Origin: Gemmatimonadaceae bacterium
GTDB taxonomy: Bacteria > Gemmatimonadota > Gemmatimonadetes > Gemmatimonadales > Gemmatimonadaceae
Assembly (NCBI GenBank): GCA_020846935.1
Contig: JADLCY010000010.1
Coordinates: 1-64,000, forward strand
Direction of reading: 5' to 3'
Length of the DNA: 64,000 nt
This document shows positions 51,318 through 62,682 of this stretch, one piece after another (position 1 is the stretch's first letter; every line of letters starts with the position of its first letter). A model generated the notes under the pieces. That model did not search any database, was not told where the DNA came from, and saw nothing but the letters and a program-made list of their open reading frames with translations. The position numbers were made by a program, and so were the translations under genes.

Positions 51318-52664
51318 ATGACTTCGCCCCGCAGGTTCCCCCGTGCTCTCCTTCTGCTGGCGCCCCTGTGGGCCTGCACGACGGACCCCACCTCCGCGCC
51401 ACGGACACTCGCGCCTGACGAGCCTTCGCTCGCCATCAGCGCCGGCACGCCGACAGACCGCTACCTCGTGCAGCTGGCCCCCGGTGCCGCCTCGGTCACG
51501 GCCTCGATCGCCAGCGTTGGCGCCGCCGTCCAGCGCTCGGTGCCCGCACTTGGCCTGTACGAGGTCAGCGGACTCGACGACGCCGGTGCGCAGAGTCTGC
51601 GCGCCAGGAGCGAGATCGTTGCCGTGGCGCGCGACATGCGCCAGCAGTTCGTGCCGGCCTTCTCCGGTGCGCGCGTCCAGTCAACGCCCGGGCCGCGGCC
51701 CCTCGGGTCCGACCAGAGCGGCGCCTTCTTCTATCCGGTGCAGTGGAACATGCACCGCATCCAGGCGCAGGCCGGGTGGGCGGCCACGCCAGGCGGCGCC
51801 GGCGCACTCGTGTGCGTCCTCGATACCGGCGTCGACCCTGGCCAGGCCGACCTCCTCGGCAAGGTCGATCTCGGCAAATCCGCTTCCATGGTGCCGAGCG
51901 AGCCGTTCATCGAGGACCTGCACTTCCACGGGACCTACGTCTCCTCGCTCGTCTCGAGCAACGGCATCGGCATGGCGTCGGTAGCGCCTGACGCGCAGCT
52001 CTGCGCCGTGAAGGTGCTCGATGCGAATGGCAGCGGCAACTTCTTCGACCTCATCGGCGGCATCGTCCACGCGGCCGACGTCGGCGCTGACGTCATCAAC
52101 ATGAGCCTCCGCGGGTTCGTCGACCTGAGCGACCCGAACGGCGCCGCCCTCTTCCAGCTGCTCGGCGACGCGGCCAGATACGCCCGGCAAAAGGGCACGC
52201 TCCTGCTCGCCGCCACCGGGAACGACGCGCTCAACATCGACCAGATCGAACCCTTCCGTGTGATCCCGGCGCAGACGCCAGGCGTCACCGGCATCACCGC
52301 GACCAAGCAGGGTCTCGAGGGCACGGAAGCGATCGCGCCGTACTCCAACGTCGGCAATACGGTCACCGACATCACCGCCCCCGGCGGCGATTTCAATCCG
52401 TCGAACCAGTTCGACTTCGTCCTTGGCGCGTGCAGTCGCTACGTGTGTGGCGCCGACAACTTCTATCTCCTGGCCTCGGGCACGAGCGCGGCCTCACCCC
52501 ATGTCGCCGGCGTTGCCGCCCTGGCTGAGTCGTTCAAGGCAGGCAACCAGAATGAGGATCAGCTCCGCGCATGCCTCGCACGCGGCGCCGAGAAGCTGCG
52601 CAGGCCACCGCGCAGCGCGCAGGGGCTCGGGCGGATCAACGCCCTGCTCACCGGCGTTTGTTAG
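51318..52664 (+). CDS. Subtilisin-like (S8) protease, probable lipoprotein
   Basis: The product has 448 residues. Start ATG 51318 follows GGAGGT. It has a signal with a lipobox-like end (ALLLLAPLWACTT), an I9-type propeptide (RYLVQLAPGAASVTASIASV), and the triad Asp in VCVLDTGVDPG, His in HFHGTYVSSLV and Ser390 in SGTSAASPHVAGVAAL, with Asn in AATGND. Secreted and complete, in contrast to the truncated subtilase at the start of the window. Confidence 0.92.
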   Translation: MTSPRRFPRALLLLAPLWACTTDPTSAPRTLAPDEPSLAISAGTPTDRYLVQLAPGAASVTASIASVGAAVQRSVPALGLYEVSGLDDAGAQSLRARSEIVAVARDMRQQFVPAFSGARVQSTPGPRPLGSDQSGAFFYPVQWNMHRIQAQAGWAATPGGAGALVCVLDTGVDPGQADLLGKVDLGKSASMVPSEPFIEDLHFHGTYVSSLVSSNGIGMASVAPDAQLCAVKVLDANGSGNFFDLIGGIVHAADVGADVINMSLRGFVDLSDPNGAALFQLLGDAARYARQKGTLLLAATGNDALNIDQIEPFRVIPAQTPGVTGITATKQGLEGTEAIAPYSNVGNTVTDITAPGGDFNPSNQFDFVLGACSRYVCGADNFYLLASGTSAASPHVAGVAALAESFKAGNQNEDQLRACLARGAEKLRRPPRSAQGLGRINALLTGVC

Positions 52665-52824
52665 TCGCGCAGTGCCGCCGCCAATCTCGCGTCGCGTCGT
52701 TGTATTCGCCGGTGTCGAGCGCCATGCGCCGCCGGAATACGGCCGGGTCGCCCGTGCGCGGAGCGGTGGCGACGGCACGGCGACGACGAAGAGACTGAAC
52801 GGCGCGCCCTTCGCAGGTACCCGC

Positions 52825-52877
52825 GGCCATCCCAACGGATGGCCGCGAGTGCGAGGTGGCCATCCGTTTGGATGGCC
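52825..52877. repeat. Two tandem near-identical hairpins downstream of tRNA-Leu
   Basis: GGCCATCC-CAAC-GGATGGCC at 52825-52844 and GGCCATCC-GTTT-GGATGGCC at 52858-52877: each an 8-bp perfect stem with a 4-nt loop, 33 bp apart. The spacer (GCGAGTGCGAGGT, GCGTGCGCGAGGT) is also repeated, and a degenerate third half follows up to the tRNA 3' end. Confidence 0.7.
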
Positions 52878-52896
52878 GCGTGCGCGAGGTGGTCAT

Positions 52897-52977
52897 GCGG
52901 AAGGCGGGACTCGAACCCGCACGGAGTTACCCACAGGATCCTAAGTCCTGCGCGTCTGCCAGTTTCGCCACTTCCGC
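52897..52977 (-). tRNA. tRNA-Leu (anticodon TAG)
   Basis: On the minus strand the 7-bp acceptor stem GCGGAAG/CTTCCGC closes the molecule. D-loop GGCGAAACTGGCAGACGC, anticodon stem CAGGA/TCCTG with loop CTTAGGA (anticodon TAG), a variable arm typical of class II tRNA, and T-loop GTTCGAGTC. No CCA is encoded. Confidence 0.95.
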
Positions 52978-53040
52978 CTGACGGAATACTAAGCCGGATG
53001 GTGACCTCCCGGGTCGCCGCGTCGACGCTATCCTGTGCGC

Positions 53041-53517
53041 ATGCTCCGCCGCAAAAAATCCCGGCACTCCGTTTCCGACGCCACTCACGAGGTGGCCGAT
53101 CGCCTGCATTCCCTCGCGATCCACCTGCTGCGACGGCTGCGCCGCGTGGACGCGGAAAGCCGCCTGAGCGGTCCGCGGCTCTCCGCACTCTCGGTCGTGG
53201 TGTTCGGGGGACCAATGGCGCCCAGTGCGCTCGCGCGCGCCGAGCAGGTGGCGCGGCCCACGATGACGCGCATCGTGCAGGGACTCGAACGCGACGGCTA
53301 TGTCACGCGGGAACCCGATCCGTTCGACCGACGCGTCATGCACGTGACGGCGACGAAGAAGGGCTCAGCCGTCATGCACGACGGACGCCAGCGCCGGGTG
53401 GCCATGCTCTCCGCTCTGCTCGCCGAGCTGCCAGCCTCGGAACTCAGGGAGATCCGCGCCGCGGTCGACGCGCTCGAGTCGATCGTTGCGGGCCGGCGCG
53501 ACAGCAGCCGAAAGTAG
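53041..53517 (+). CDS. MarR-family regulator
   Basis: The product has 158 residues. Winged helix: PSALARAEQVARPTMTRIVQ, GLERDGYVTREPDPFDRRVM and HVTATKKG. It is monocistronic, with a terminator after it. A GTG at 53035 would add two residues. Confidence 0.88.
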   Translation: MLRRKKSRHSVSDATHEVADRLHSLAIHLLRRLRRVDAESRLSGPRLSALSVVVFGGPMAPSALARAEQVARPTMTRIVQGLERDGYVTREPDPFDRRVMHVTATKKGSAVMHDGRQRRVAMLSALLAELPASELREIRAAVDALESIVAGRRDSSRK

Positions 53518-53545
53518 GAAGGGCCCCGAATCGCCGGGGCCCTTC
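53518..53545. terminator. Bidirectional terminator between convergent marR and degP genes
   Basis: GAAGGGCCCCG pairs with CGGGGCCCTTC across a 6-nt loop: an 11-bp perfect stem directly after the marR stop codon. Suited to stop transcription from both sides. Confidence 0.8.
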
Positions 53546-53577
53546 GTGCGCAGTTTTCGCCGCCGCTGAACGATCGG

Positions 53578-55167
<1,590 letters not shown>

Positions 55168-55311
55168 AGGAGTATCAATGGGTTACCGGAACATACGCCC
55201 CGGGGGGCGAGAAGGGCACGGACTTTCCGCCGCTGCCGCCAACTCTTTGTCACCGTTGTTATATGCCGCGGTTGCTGCCGCGGTTCCGGACGGATGGACC
55301 GAAAGCCAGAC

Positions 55312-55349
55312 GGACGGATGCCTGAGCGATTTCCTCACTGCATCCGTCC
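55312..55349 (-). terminator. Hairpin after the dnaK gene
   Basis: GGACGGATGC pairs with GCATCCGTCC across an 18-nt loop, 55 nt beyond the dnaK stop. No T-run. It is part of a stretch rich in GGACGGATGG-like repeats. Confidence 0.45.
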
Positions 55350-55403
55350 ACCTGTCATTCGTCCGCGCTAGCTCCGCCGCCCGCCCGACCAACTGCCCAC
55401 CCG

Positions 55404-57335
<1,932 letters not shown>

Positions 57336-57864
57336 CGTTGGGGCCGGATGGACGGGTGAACGAGAAACGGATGGGCGGACGTAGGGAGCGCCGGCCGATG
57401 GGAGCTTCGCCGGGATGGGAGGGGCTAGTGCAAGGCGGGGACCGGGGTATTGCGTCAAAGCGACAGGTCACCCGTGCGAAATGATGCGGGAACGGCAGGG
57501 GCGCGGTGTCGGTGCGCCCCGTTGGGCCGTTCAGCGGCCGGGTGGGGGCTGGCTCGCCGGCGCAGAAGCCGCCGCAGTAACGGCGTCGCGTTGACCGCGG
57601 CGGTAGCTGGTGCCACGGGAGCAGCAGATGTAGCATCGGGCACGCTCGTCCGCTCGTCGCTCGTCCAGTCGTCCGTCCAGTCGTTTCGCTTGTCGGCTTG
57701 TCCGCCCGTCTTCTGGTCTGCGGCCCGTGCCCGCCGCCAGTTCCGCTTTCCGTCCGTTCGCCCGTTCCCCTGTTCTCCCGTTCGTTACCTCGCCCCCGTC
57801 CGCCCACGGTCTCCCGTTCAGGCGCCGCAGTCTCATTCGGTCCACCCGCCCATCGGCTTCCCTC
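57336..57864. other. Low-complexity region between dnaK and rhomboid genes
   Basis: About 530 bp, with a run of degenerate CGTCCGTTCGCCCGTTC-like units at 57640-57830. It has strong strand asymmetry (pyrimidine-rich on the plus strand). No gene. The divergent dnaK and rhomboid promoters must lie here but were not identified. Confidence 0.55.
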
Positions 57865-58665
57865 TTGTTTCCAATTTCAGACGACAACCCCACGCTACGA
57901 ACGCCGGTGATGACGTATCTCATCCTGGCGGCGACACTGGCGGCGTGGTTTGTCGTGCAGGGCGGCGGGTTTGACGCTTTCAAGCTCGCGGCGAGCGTCT
58001 GCGACTACGGTATGGTTCCCGGCGAGGTCTCGCGGCAGGCCGCGCTGGGGACGCAGGTGCCGATGGGGCAGCACAACGGGCAGTTCTGGGCGTGTTCGGT
58101 CGACGGCGAACCGATCAACGTGTTGACGCCGCTGACGTCGATGTTCCTGCACGGCAGCTGGGCGCACCTGCTGGGAAACTGCCTGTTCCTGTGGGTGTTC
58201 GGGAACAACATCGAAGATTCGATGGGCCGAGTCCGGTTCCTCGTGTTCTATGTTCTCTGCGGGCTGGTGGCGGCCGCGGCCCACATCATGTTTTCGCCGA
58301 CGTCACCGATCCCCACGGTCGGAGCGTCGGGCGCAATTTCCGGAACCCTCGGTGCCTACCTGCTGCTGTATCCCCGGGTGCGTGTGAAGGTGCTGATTCC
58401 GATCATCATCATCCCGTGGATCGTGCATGTGCGCGCGTGGGTCGTGCTCCTGATCTGGTTGGGTTGGCAGGTGCTGAGTGGTCTCGAGTCACTCGGTCAG
58501 TTGCGGAGCGAAGTATCCGGTGGGGTGGCCGTGTGGGCGCATATCGGCGGTTTCGTGGCCGGGATGCTCCTCATCCGTTTGTTCGTCAATCGCGACTTTG
58601 TCGACCGGCGCACGGCCGCGGGCGATGCGAAATGGACGTTCGAGCACGAAGCACCGGTTCGCTGA
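57865..58665 (+). CDS. Rhomboid-family intramembrane serine protease
   Basis: The product has 266 residues. TTG start at 57865 gives the family's usual N-terminus (MFPISDDNPTLRTPVMTYLI). Six hydrophobic helices: MFLHGSWAHLLGNCLFLWVF, then catalytic Ser in VGASGAISGTLGAYLLLYP and catalytic His in WAHIGGFVAGMLL. It cleaves membrane proteins within the bilayer. The next gene starts one nt after its stop. Confidence 0.92.
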   Translation: MFPISDDNPTLRTPVMTYLILAATLAAWFVVQGGGFDAFKLAASVCDYGMVPGEVSRQAALGTQVPMGQHNGQFWACSVDGEPINVLTPLTSMFLHGSWAHLLGNCLFLWVFGNNIEDSMGRVRFLVFYVLCGLVAAAAHIMFSPTSPIPTVGASGAISGTLGAYLLLYPRVRVKVLIPIIIIPWIVHVRAWVVLLIWLGWQVLSGLESLGQLRSEVSGGVAVWAHIGGFVAGMLLIRLFVNRDFVDRRTAAGDAKWTFEHEAPVR

Positions 58666-58666
58666 C

Positions 58667-58969
58667 ATGTATCTCGCGCGCGTCACCGGGCGGGTGGTAT
58701 CGACGGTCAAACAGGAGAGCCTTGGCGCGATCCCGCTCCTCTGGATCCAGCCCATCACCAGTGCGGGAGAACACGCGGGCAAGCCGCTCATCGCGATCGA
58801 CCGGATCGGCGCCGGAGTGGGAGAAGCGGTTGTGTACATTACGTCGCGTGAGGCAGCGGTAACGCTCGCCGATCCCTTTGCCGCGGTGGATGCGGGGATC
58901 ATCGCCAAGGTGGATTGGTGCGACGTCGGTGGCGAGCGTCGGCTCGGGGCCTCCGAGGCACAGCGATAG
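58667..58969 (+). CDS. EutN/CcmL-family microcompartment vertex protein (copy 1)
   Basis: The product has 100 residues. It begins MYLARVTGRVVSTVKQESLG and has the family pattern LLWIQPI, IAIDRIGAGVGEAVVYITSR and GIIAKVD. These beta-barrel pentamers cap the vertices of bacterial microcompartment shells. One nt after the rhomboid stop. Confidence 0.88.
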   Translation: MYLARVTGRVVSTVKQESLGAIPLLWIQPITSAGEHAGKPLIAIDRIGAGVGEAVVYITSREAAVTLADPFAAVDAGIIAKVDWCDVGGERRLGASEAQR

Positions 58970-59001
58970 TCAATACTTCGAATCGACGGAACGCTTCACG
59001 C

Positions 59002-59283
59002 ATGTACATCGCGCAGGTCACTGGTGACGTGGTCGCCACCCATCGGCACGCCGAGCTGGGTGGGCGCAAGCTGTTGCTCGTGCGGCGGGAGTCCCTCGCG
59101 GGAGCGCTCGAGGGCGGCGAAACGATCGCGCTCGATGTGATTGGCGTCGGGGTCGGCGAGCGTGTTCTGGTGGTGCAGGAGGGCGGCGCAGCCCGCTCGC
59201 TGTTCCAGCGTCCCGGGATTCCGGCGCAGGCGGTGATTGTCGGGGTGGTGGACCGCGTGGATCTCGAGGAGTGGGGGGAATGA
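59002..59283 (+). CDS. EutN/CcmL-family microcompartment vertex protein (copy 2)
   Basis: The product has 93 residues. MYIAQVTGDVVATHRHAELG, then LLLVRRE, ALDVIGVGVGERVLVVQEGG and AQAVIVGVVDRVDL. A second pentamer paralog next to the first. Its stop overlaps the deoC start by ATGA. Confidence 0.9.
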   Translation: MYIAQVTGDVVATHRHAELGGRKLLLVRRESLAGALEGGETIALDVIGVGVGERVLVVQEGGAARSLFQRPGIPAQAVIVGVVDRVDLEEWGE

Positions 59284-60254
59284 GCTCGGACCTGAAGGCA
59301 TTGGCGCGGCAGATCGCGCACGAGCTGGCGGAGCGTGATCGGGTGGGCGCGGCGGGCGCTTCCCGCGGTGAATCCGCCGCGCCGGGGGCCCCCCCCCGGT
59401 CTCAAAATGGCGACGCGTCGCGCCGAATGCACAACCATCCTGTCCCCGGTTCCATCGATTCCCCGCCGACCAGCGCGCCGCCCGGTGTGCGCTTCGTCCG
59501 CCAGAACGCGCGCATCGCCGACTTCATCGACCACACGCTGCTCAAGCCGGAGGCCACTCTCTCCGACGTGGAGAAGCTGTGCGACGAGGCGCGCGAACAT
59601 CGGTTTGCCGCGGTGTGCGTCAATCCATCGTGGGTGCGCACCTGCGCCGATCGGCTGCGAGGGACCGACGTGCAAGTCGCCACCGTCGTCGGATTCCCGT
59701 TAGGCGCGACGACGTCGGCGAGCAAACGTGCCGAGTCCGAGGTCGCCGTAGCCGACGGTGCGACCGAGATCGACATGGTCGCGGCGATCGGCCACGTGAA
59801 AGGCGGCGACTGGTCGCACGTCGCCGATGATATCGCGGCCGTCGTCACCGGGGCATCGGGGCGACTCGTGAAGGTGATCATCGAGTCCGCGGCGCTCACC
59901 CCGGTCGAAGTCATCAAGGTCTGCGCGATCGCGAAGGAGATGGGCGCGCACTACGTGAAGACCTCAACCGGTTTTCACGCCGCGGGCGGCGCCTCCGCCG
60001 AGGCCGTGGCGCTCATGCGCATGGTCGTCGGGGATGCCCTCGGCGTGAAGGCGTCCGGCGGTGTGCGTGACTGTGAGGCGGCGCTGCGAATGATTGCCAA
60101 CGGCGCGACGCGGATCGGTACCTCGAGCGGCGTGTCGATGGCGAAGTGCCTCGGGCCCGGCCCGCTGCCTGTCACCGACCTCCTCTCACTCGCATCAGGG
60201 CATGTGGGCGCCTGCCACGCGTGCAACGCGGCCGTCGCCGTGGGCGCGTACTAG
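59280..60254 (+). CDS. deoC: Deoxyribose-phosphate aldolase with N-terminal encapsulation-peptide-like extension
   Basis: The product has 324 residues, about 85 more than typical DeoC. The aldolase barrel starts near residue 80 (ARIADFIDHTLLKPEATLSD), with VVGFPLGATTSASKRAESEV, the Schiff-base Lys in MGAHYVKTSTGFHAAGGASA, and KASGGVRDCEAAL. Residues 1-20 (MSSDLKALARQIAHELAERD) form an amphipathic helix. An Ala/Gly/Pro-rich linker follows. That is the layout of peptides which target enzymes into microcompartments. Deoxyribose 5-phosphate is cut into glyceraldehyde 3-phosphate and acetaldehyde, and a shell would contain the aldehyde. Coupled to the pentamer gene. Confidence 0.93.
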   Translation: MSSDLKALARQIAHELAERDRVGAAGASRGESAAPGAPPRSQNGDASRRMHNHPVPGSIDSPPTSAPPGVRFVRQNARIADFIDHTLLKPEATLSDVEKLCDEAREHRFAAVCVNPSWVRTCADRLRGTDVQVATVVGFPLGATTSASKRAESEVAVADGATEIDMVAAIGHVKGGDWSHVADDIAAVVTGASGRLVKVIIESAALTPVEVIKVCAIAKEMGAHYVKTSTGFHAAGGASAEAVALMRMVVGDALGVKASGGVRDCEAALRMIANGATRIGTSSGVSMAKCLGPGPLPVTDLLSLASGHVGACHACNAAVAVGAY

Positions 60255-60617
60255 CGTTCCCGCTGGTCGCGTCGGCGAGATTGCACACGCGGAGCGCACC
60301 CTCACGGATGGTGGCGCCACCATCCGTGGTTTGGGTCTCGAGTCGGATCTCTCGGGCGGCGATCGGTCGGCGCGGCACATCTCGCCCAGGCAGCGCGCGG
60401 ATCTGTTGGCCCTCTCGCGACCACGCCCCTGGTGTCACATGGCAGGTCGGAACGCCGGTGAACGCGCTCCATTCTGGTTCCGTTACGGATCCGTGACTGC
60501 CTTGATTCCGGGCCGATGCCAGTCGACGCTGACGACGGCTGGTGGGGCCAGTAGCTTTCCAGCGCAACAGCGGAAGAACCGACTCCCCCACAGTCTCCTC
60601 CCACCACGCATATCCAC
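60255..60617. other. Intergenic region with a 24-bp perfect palindrome
   Basis: 363 bp between deoC and the DUF47 gene. ACGGATGGTGGC followed by its exact inverse GCCACCATCCGT lies at 60304-60327. It may be a terminator stem or an operator. No coding sequence was recognised. Confidence 0.6.
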
Positions 60618-61235
60618 GTGGCCTTTCGACTGATTCCCCGCGATGAGGGCTTCTTCGACCTGTTCAACGAACTGGCGAAGCGGCTCGTGACCTCAGCGGC
60701 CCTGCTCCGGGACCTCTTCTCCAACCCCACGCGGCGCGACGAGCTCGTCAACGCCATCAAGGCGGTCGAGCACGAGGCCGACCACATCACCCACGACGTC
60801 AGCAAGCGCCTCGACTCGAGCTTCATCACGCCGTTGGATCGCGAAGACATCCACTCGCTCGCGCAGGAACTCGACAACGTCGTCGACCTGATCGACGGCA
60901 CGGCGCGCCGAGCGACGATGTTCCACATCGACGAGACGCGCGAGCCGGCGAGGAAGCTCTGCGAGGTCCTGATCCTGCAGGTGAAGCACCTCGAGAAGGC
61001 GGTGACCAACATTCGCGATCCGCGCAGTGTGGCCATGGCGACGCGCGAAGTGAAAGTGCTCGAGGCGCAGGGCGACACCATCTACCACGATGCGATGGGC
61101 GCACTGTTCGCCGGCAAGCCCGATCCGCTCGACGTGATGAAGTGGAAGGAGATCTACGATACGATCGAAGAGACCCTGGATCGCTGCCAGACGGTCGCCA
61201 TCGTGCTCGAGAGCATCTCGCTCAAGAACTCCTGA
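60618..61235 (+). CDS. DUF47 (PhoU-like) phosphate transport regulator
   Basis: The product has 205 residues from GTG 60618. PhoU-like helices: DEGFFDLFNELAKRLVTSAA, then HEADHITHDVSKRLDSSFIT, LDREDIHSLAQELDNVVDLI and IYDTIEETLDRCQTVAIVLE. Such proteins accompany PiT transporters and modulate them. It lies 11 nt before the PiT gene. Confidence 0.9.
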   Translation: MAFRLIPRDEGFFDLFNELAKRLVTSAALLRDLFSNPTRRDELVNAIKAVEHEADHITHDVSKRLDSSFITPLDREDIHSLAQELDNVVDLIDGTARRATMFHIDETREPARKLCEVLILQVKHLEKAVTNIRDPRSVAMATREVKVLEAQGDTIYHDAMGALFAGKPDPLDVMKWKEIYDTIEETLDRCQTVAIVLESISLKNS

Positions 61236-61246
61236 CGAGAATCGAC

Positions 61247-62287
61247 GTGGCCACGTACGTCATCGCGATCGTCGTCATCGCCTTCATCTTCGACTTCATC
61301 AACGGCTTCCACGATTCGGCGAACTCGATCGCCACCGTCGTGGGCACACGCGTGCTGAGTCCCCTCACCGCGGTCGTGTGGGCCGCCTTTTTCAACTTCA
61401 TCGCCGCATTCACTGTCGGCACGGCCGTCGCCAAGACGGTGGGCAAGGGGATGATCGACGTAAGTGTCGTCACCCCGAACGTGATTCTGGCCGGTCTGCT
61501 TGGCGCGATCATCTGGAACCTCGTCACCTGGTACTTCGGACTTCCGAGCAGTTCGTCGCACGCGCTGCTCGGCGGCTATGCGGGTGCCGCCGTCGCACGT
61601 GCCGGTCTCGACGCCCTGATCCTCGCCGGCTGGACCAAGACGATCATCTTCATCTTCCTTTCGCCGATCATCGGTGGCGTCGCCGGCTTCGGTCTCATGA
61701 CCGGCATCTACTGGATCTTCCGCGGCGTGGCGCCCAAGCGCGTCGACGCGATGTTTCGTCGACTGCAGCTGGTGAGTGCGGCGCTCTTCTCGCTGTCGCA
61801 CGGGGCCAACGATGCGCAGAAGACGATGGGGATCATCGTCGGCCTCCTCGTGGCGTCACAGGCCACGTTCGCCGCCGCCACCGACTGGACGCACATCTTC
61901 TTCCTGCCCAACGCGGATCACGTCCCGCTCTGGGTGGAGATGTGCGCCTACACCGCGATTGCACTCGGGACGCTCTTTGGCGGCTGGCGCATCGTGCACA
62001 CGATGGGGAGTCGCATCACGAGGTTGCGCCCGGTGGGTGGCTGCGCGGCCGAAACCGGTGGCGCGATGGCGATCCTCATCGCGACCCGATTCGGCATTCC
62101 GGTGAGCACGACGCACACCATCACCGGGGCGATCGTGGGGGTAGGGGCCACCACGCGGCTGTCGGCGGTGCGCTGGGGCGTGGCGGGTCGCATCGTCTGG
62201 GCATGGATCCTGACCATACCGGCTGCTGCCTCGATCGGCGCGCTGTGCGTGTGGATCCTCGAGCGGCTCGTGGTCATTCCATTGTAA
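61247..62287 (+). CDS. pit: PiT-family inorganic phosphate transporter
   Basis: The product has 346 residues from GTG 61247. Family motifs: INGFHDSANSIATVVGTRVL, NLVTWYFGLPSSSSHALLGG, LSHGANDAQKTMGIIV and GGAMAILIATRFGIPVSTTH. It imports phosphate with protons or sodium. With the preceding DUF47 protein and following polyphosphate kinase, it forms a phosphate uptake and storage module. Confidence 0.95.
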   Translation: MATYVIAIVVIAFIFDFINGFHDSANSIATVVGTRVLSPLTAVVWAAFFNFIAAFTVGTAVAKTVGKGMIDVSVVTPNVILAGLLGAIIWNLVTWYFGLPSSSSHALLGGYAGAAVARAGLDALILAGWTKTIIFIFLSPIIGGVAGFGLMTGIYWIFRGVAPKRVDAMFRRLQLVSAALFSLSHGANDAQKTMGIIVGLLVASQATFAAATDWTHIFFLPNADHVPLWVEMCAYTAIALGTLFGGWRIVHTMGSRITRLRPVGGCAAETGGAMAILIATRFGIPVSTTHTITGAIVGVGATTRLSAVRWGVAGRIVWAWILTIPAAASIGALCVWILERLVVIPL

Positions 62288-62682
62288 GGAGTCGCGGGAC
62301 GGGCGCGGCGCCAACCATCGGAATCACACGGACGAGGTCGGCGAAGTCCGGGCGTAGCCGGCGCGCTTTCCCTGGGTAGCTCCTGATCCTTCGGAGGCCC
62401 CGAGAGAGCGCTGTGCGGGGTGCTCGTCGCTAGCTCCAACATCGCAGGCCGCGCGGTCCTGCCGGCGTGCGTGGGGTCGCGGTTCGCGGGCGTGCGGGTG
62501 GTCTCCGGCACACGCACCCCGTATCCCGCCCGGTAGCGCGGCCGCAAGATGCCATCTGGCAATGGGTTGCGAGCGACTGGCGACCGTTGTCGTGGCGAAG
62601 CGGTGGCCGTTGGCCCATCTTCCTTGCGCCGGACTTCGACGGGCGCCACCGACGCGCCCAACGCTGGTCGCCCCCCTTCCGC
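62288..62682. other. Intergenic region without a recognised gene
   Basis: 395 bp between the phosphate transporter and ppk1. No protein-like frame or structured element was identified. Confidence 0.5.

Noticed and set aside
52661-53215. 184-residue minus-strand ORF spanning the tRNA
   Set aside because: It runs through the tRNA-Leu gene and the repeat hairpins, so it is not a coding sequence.
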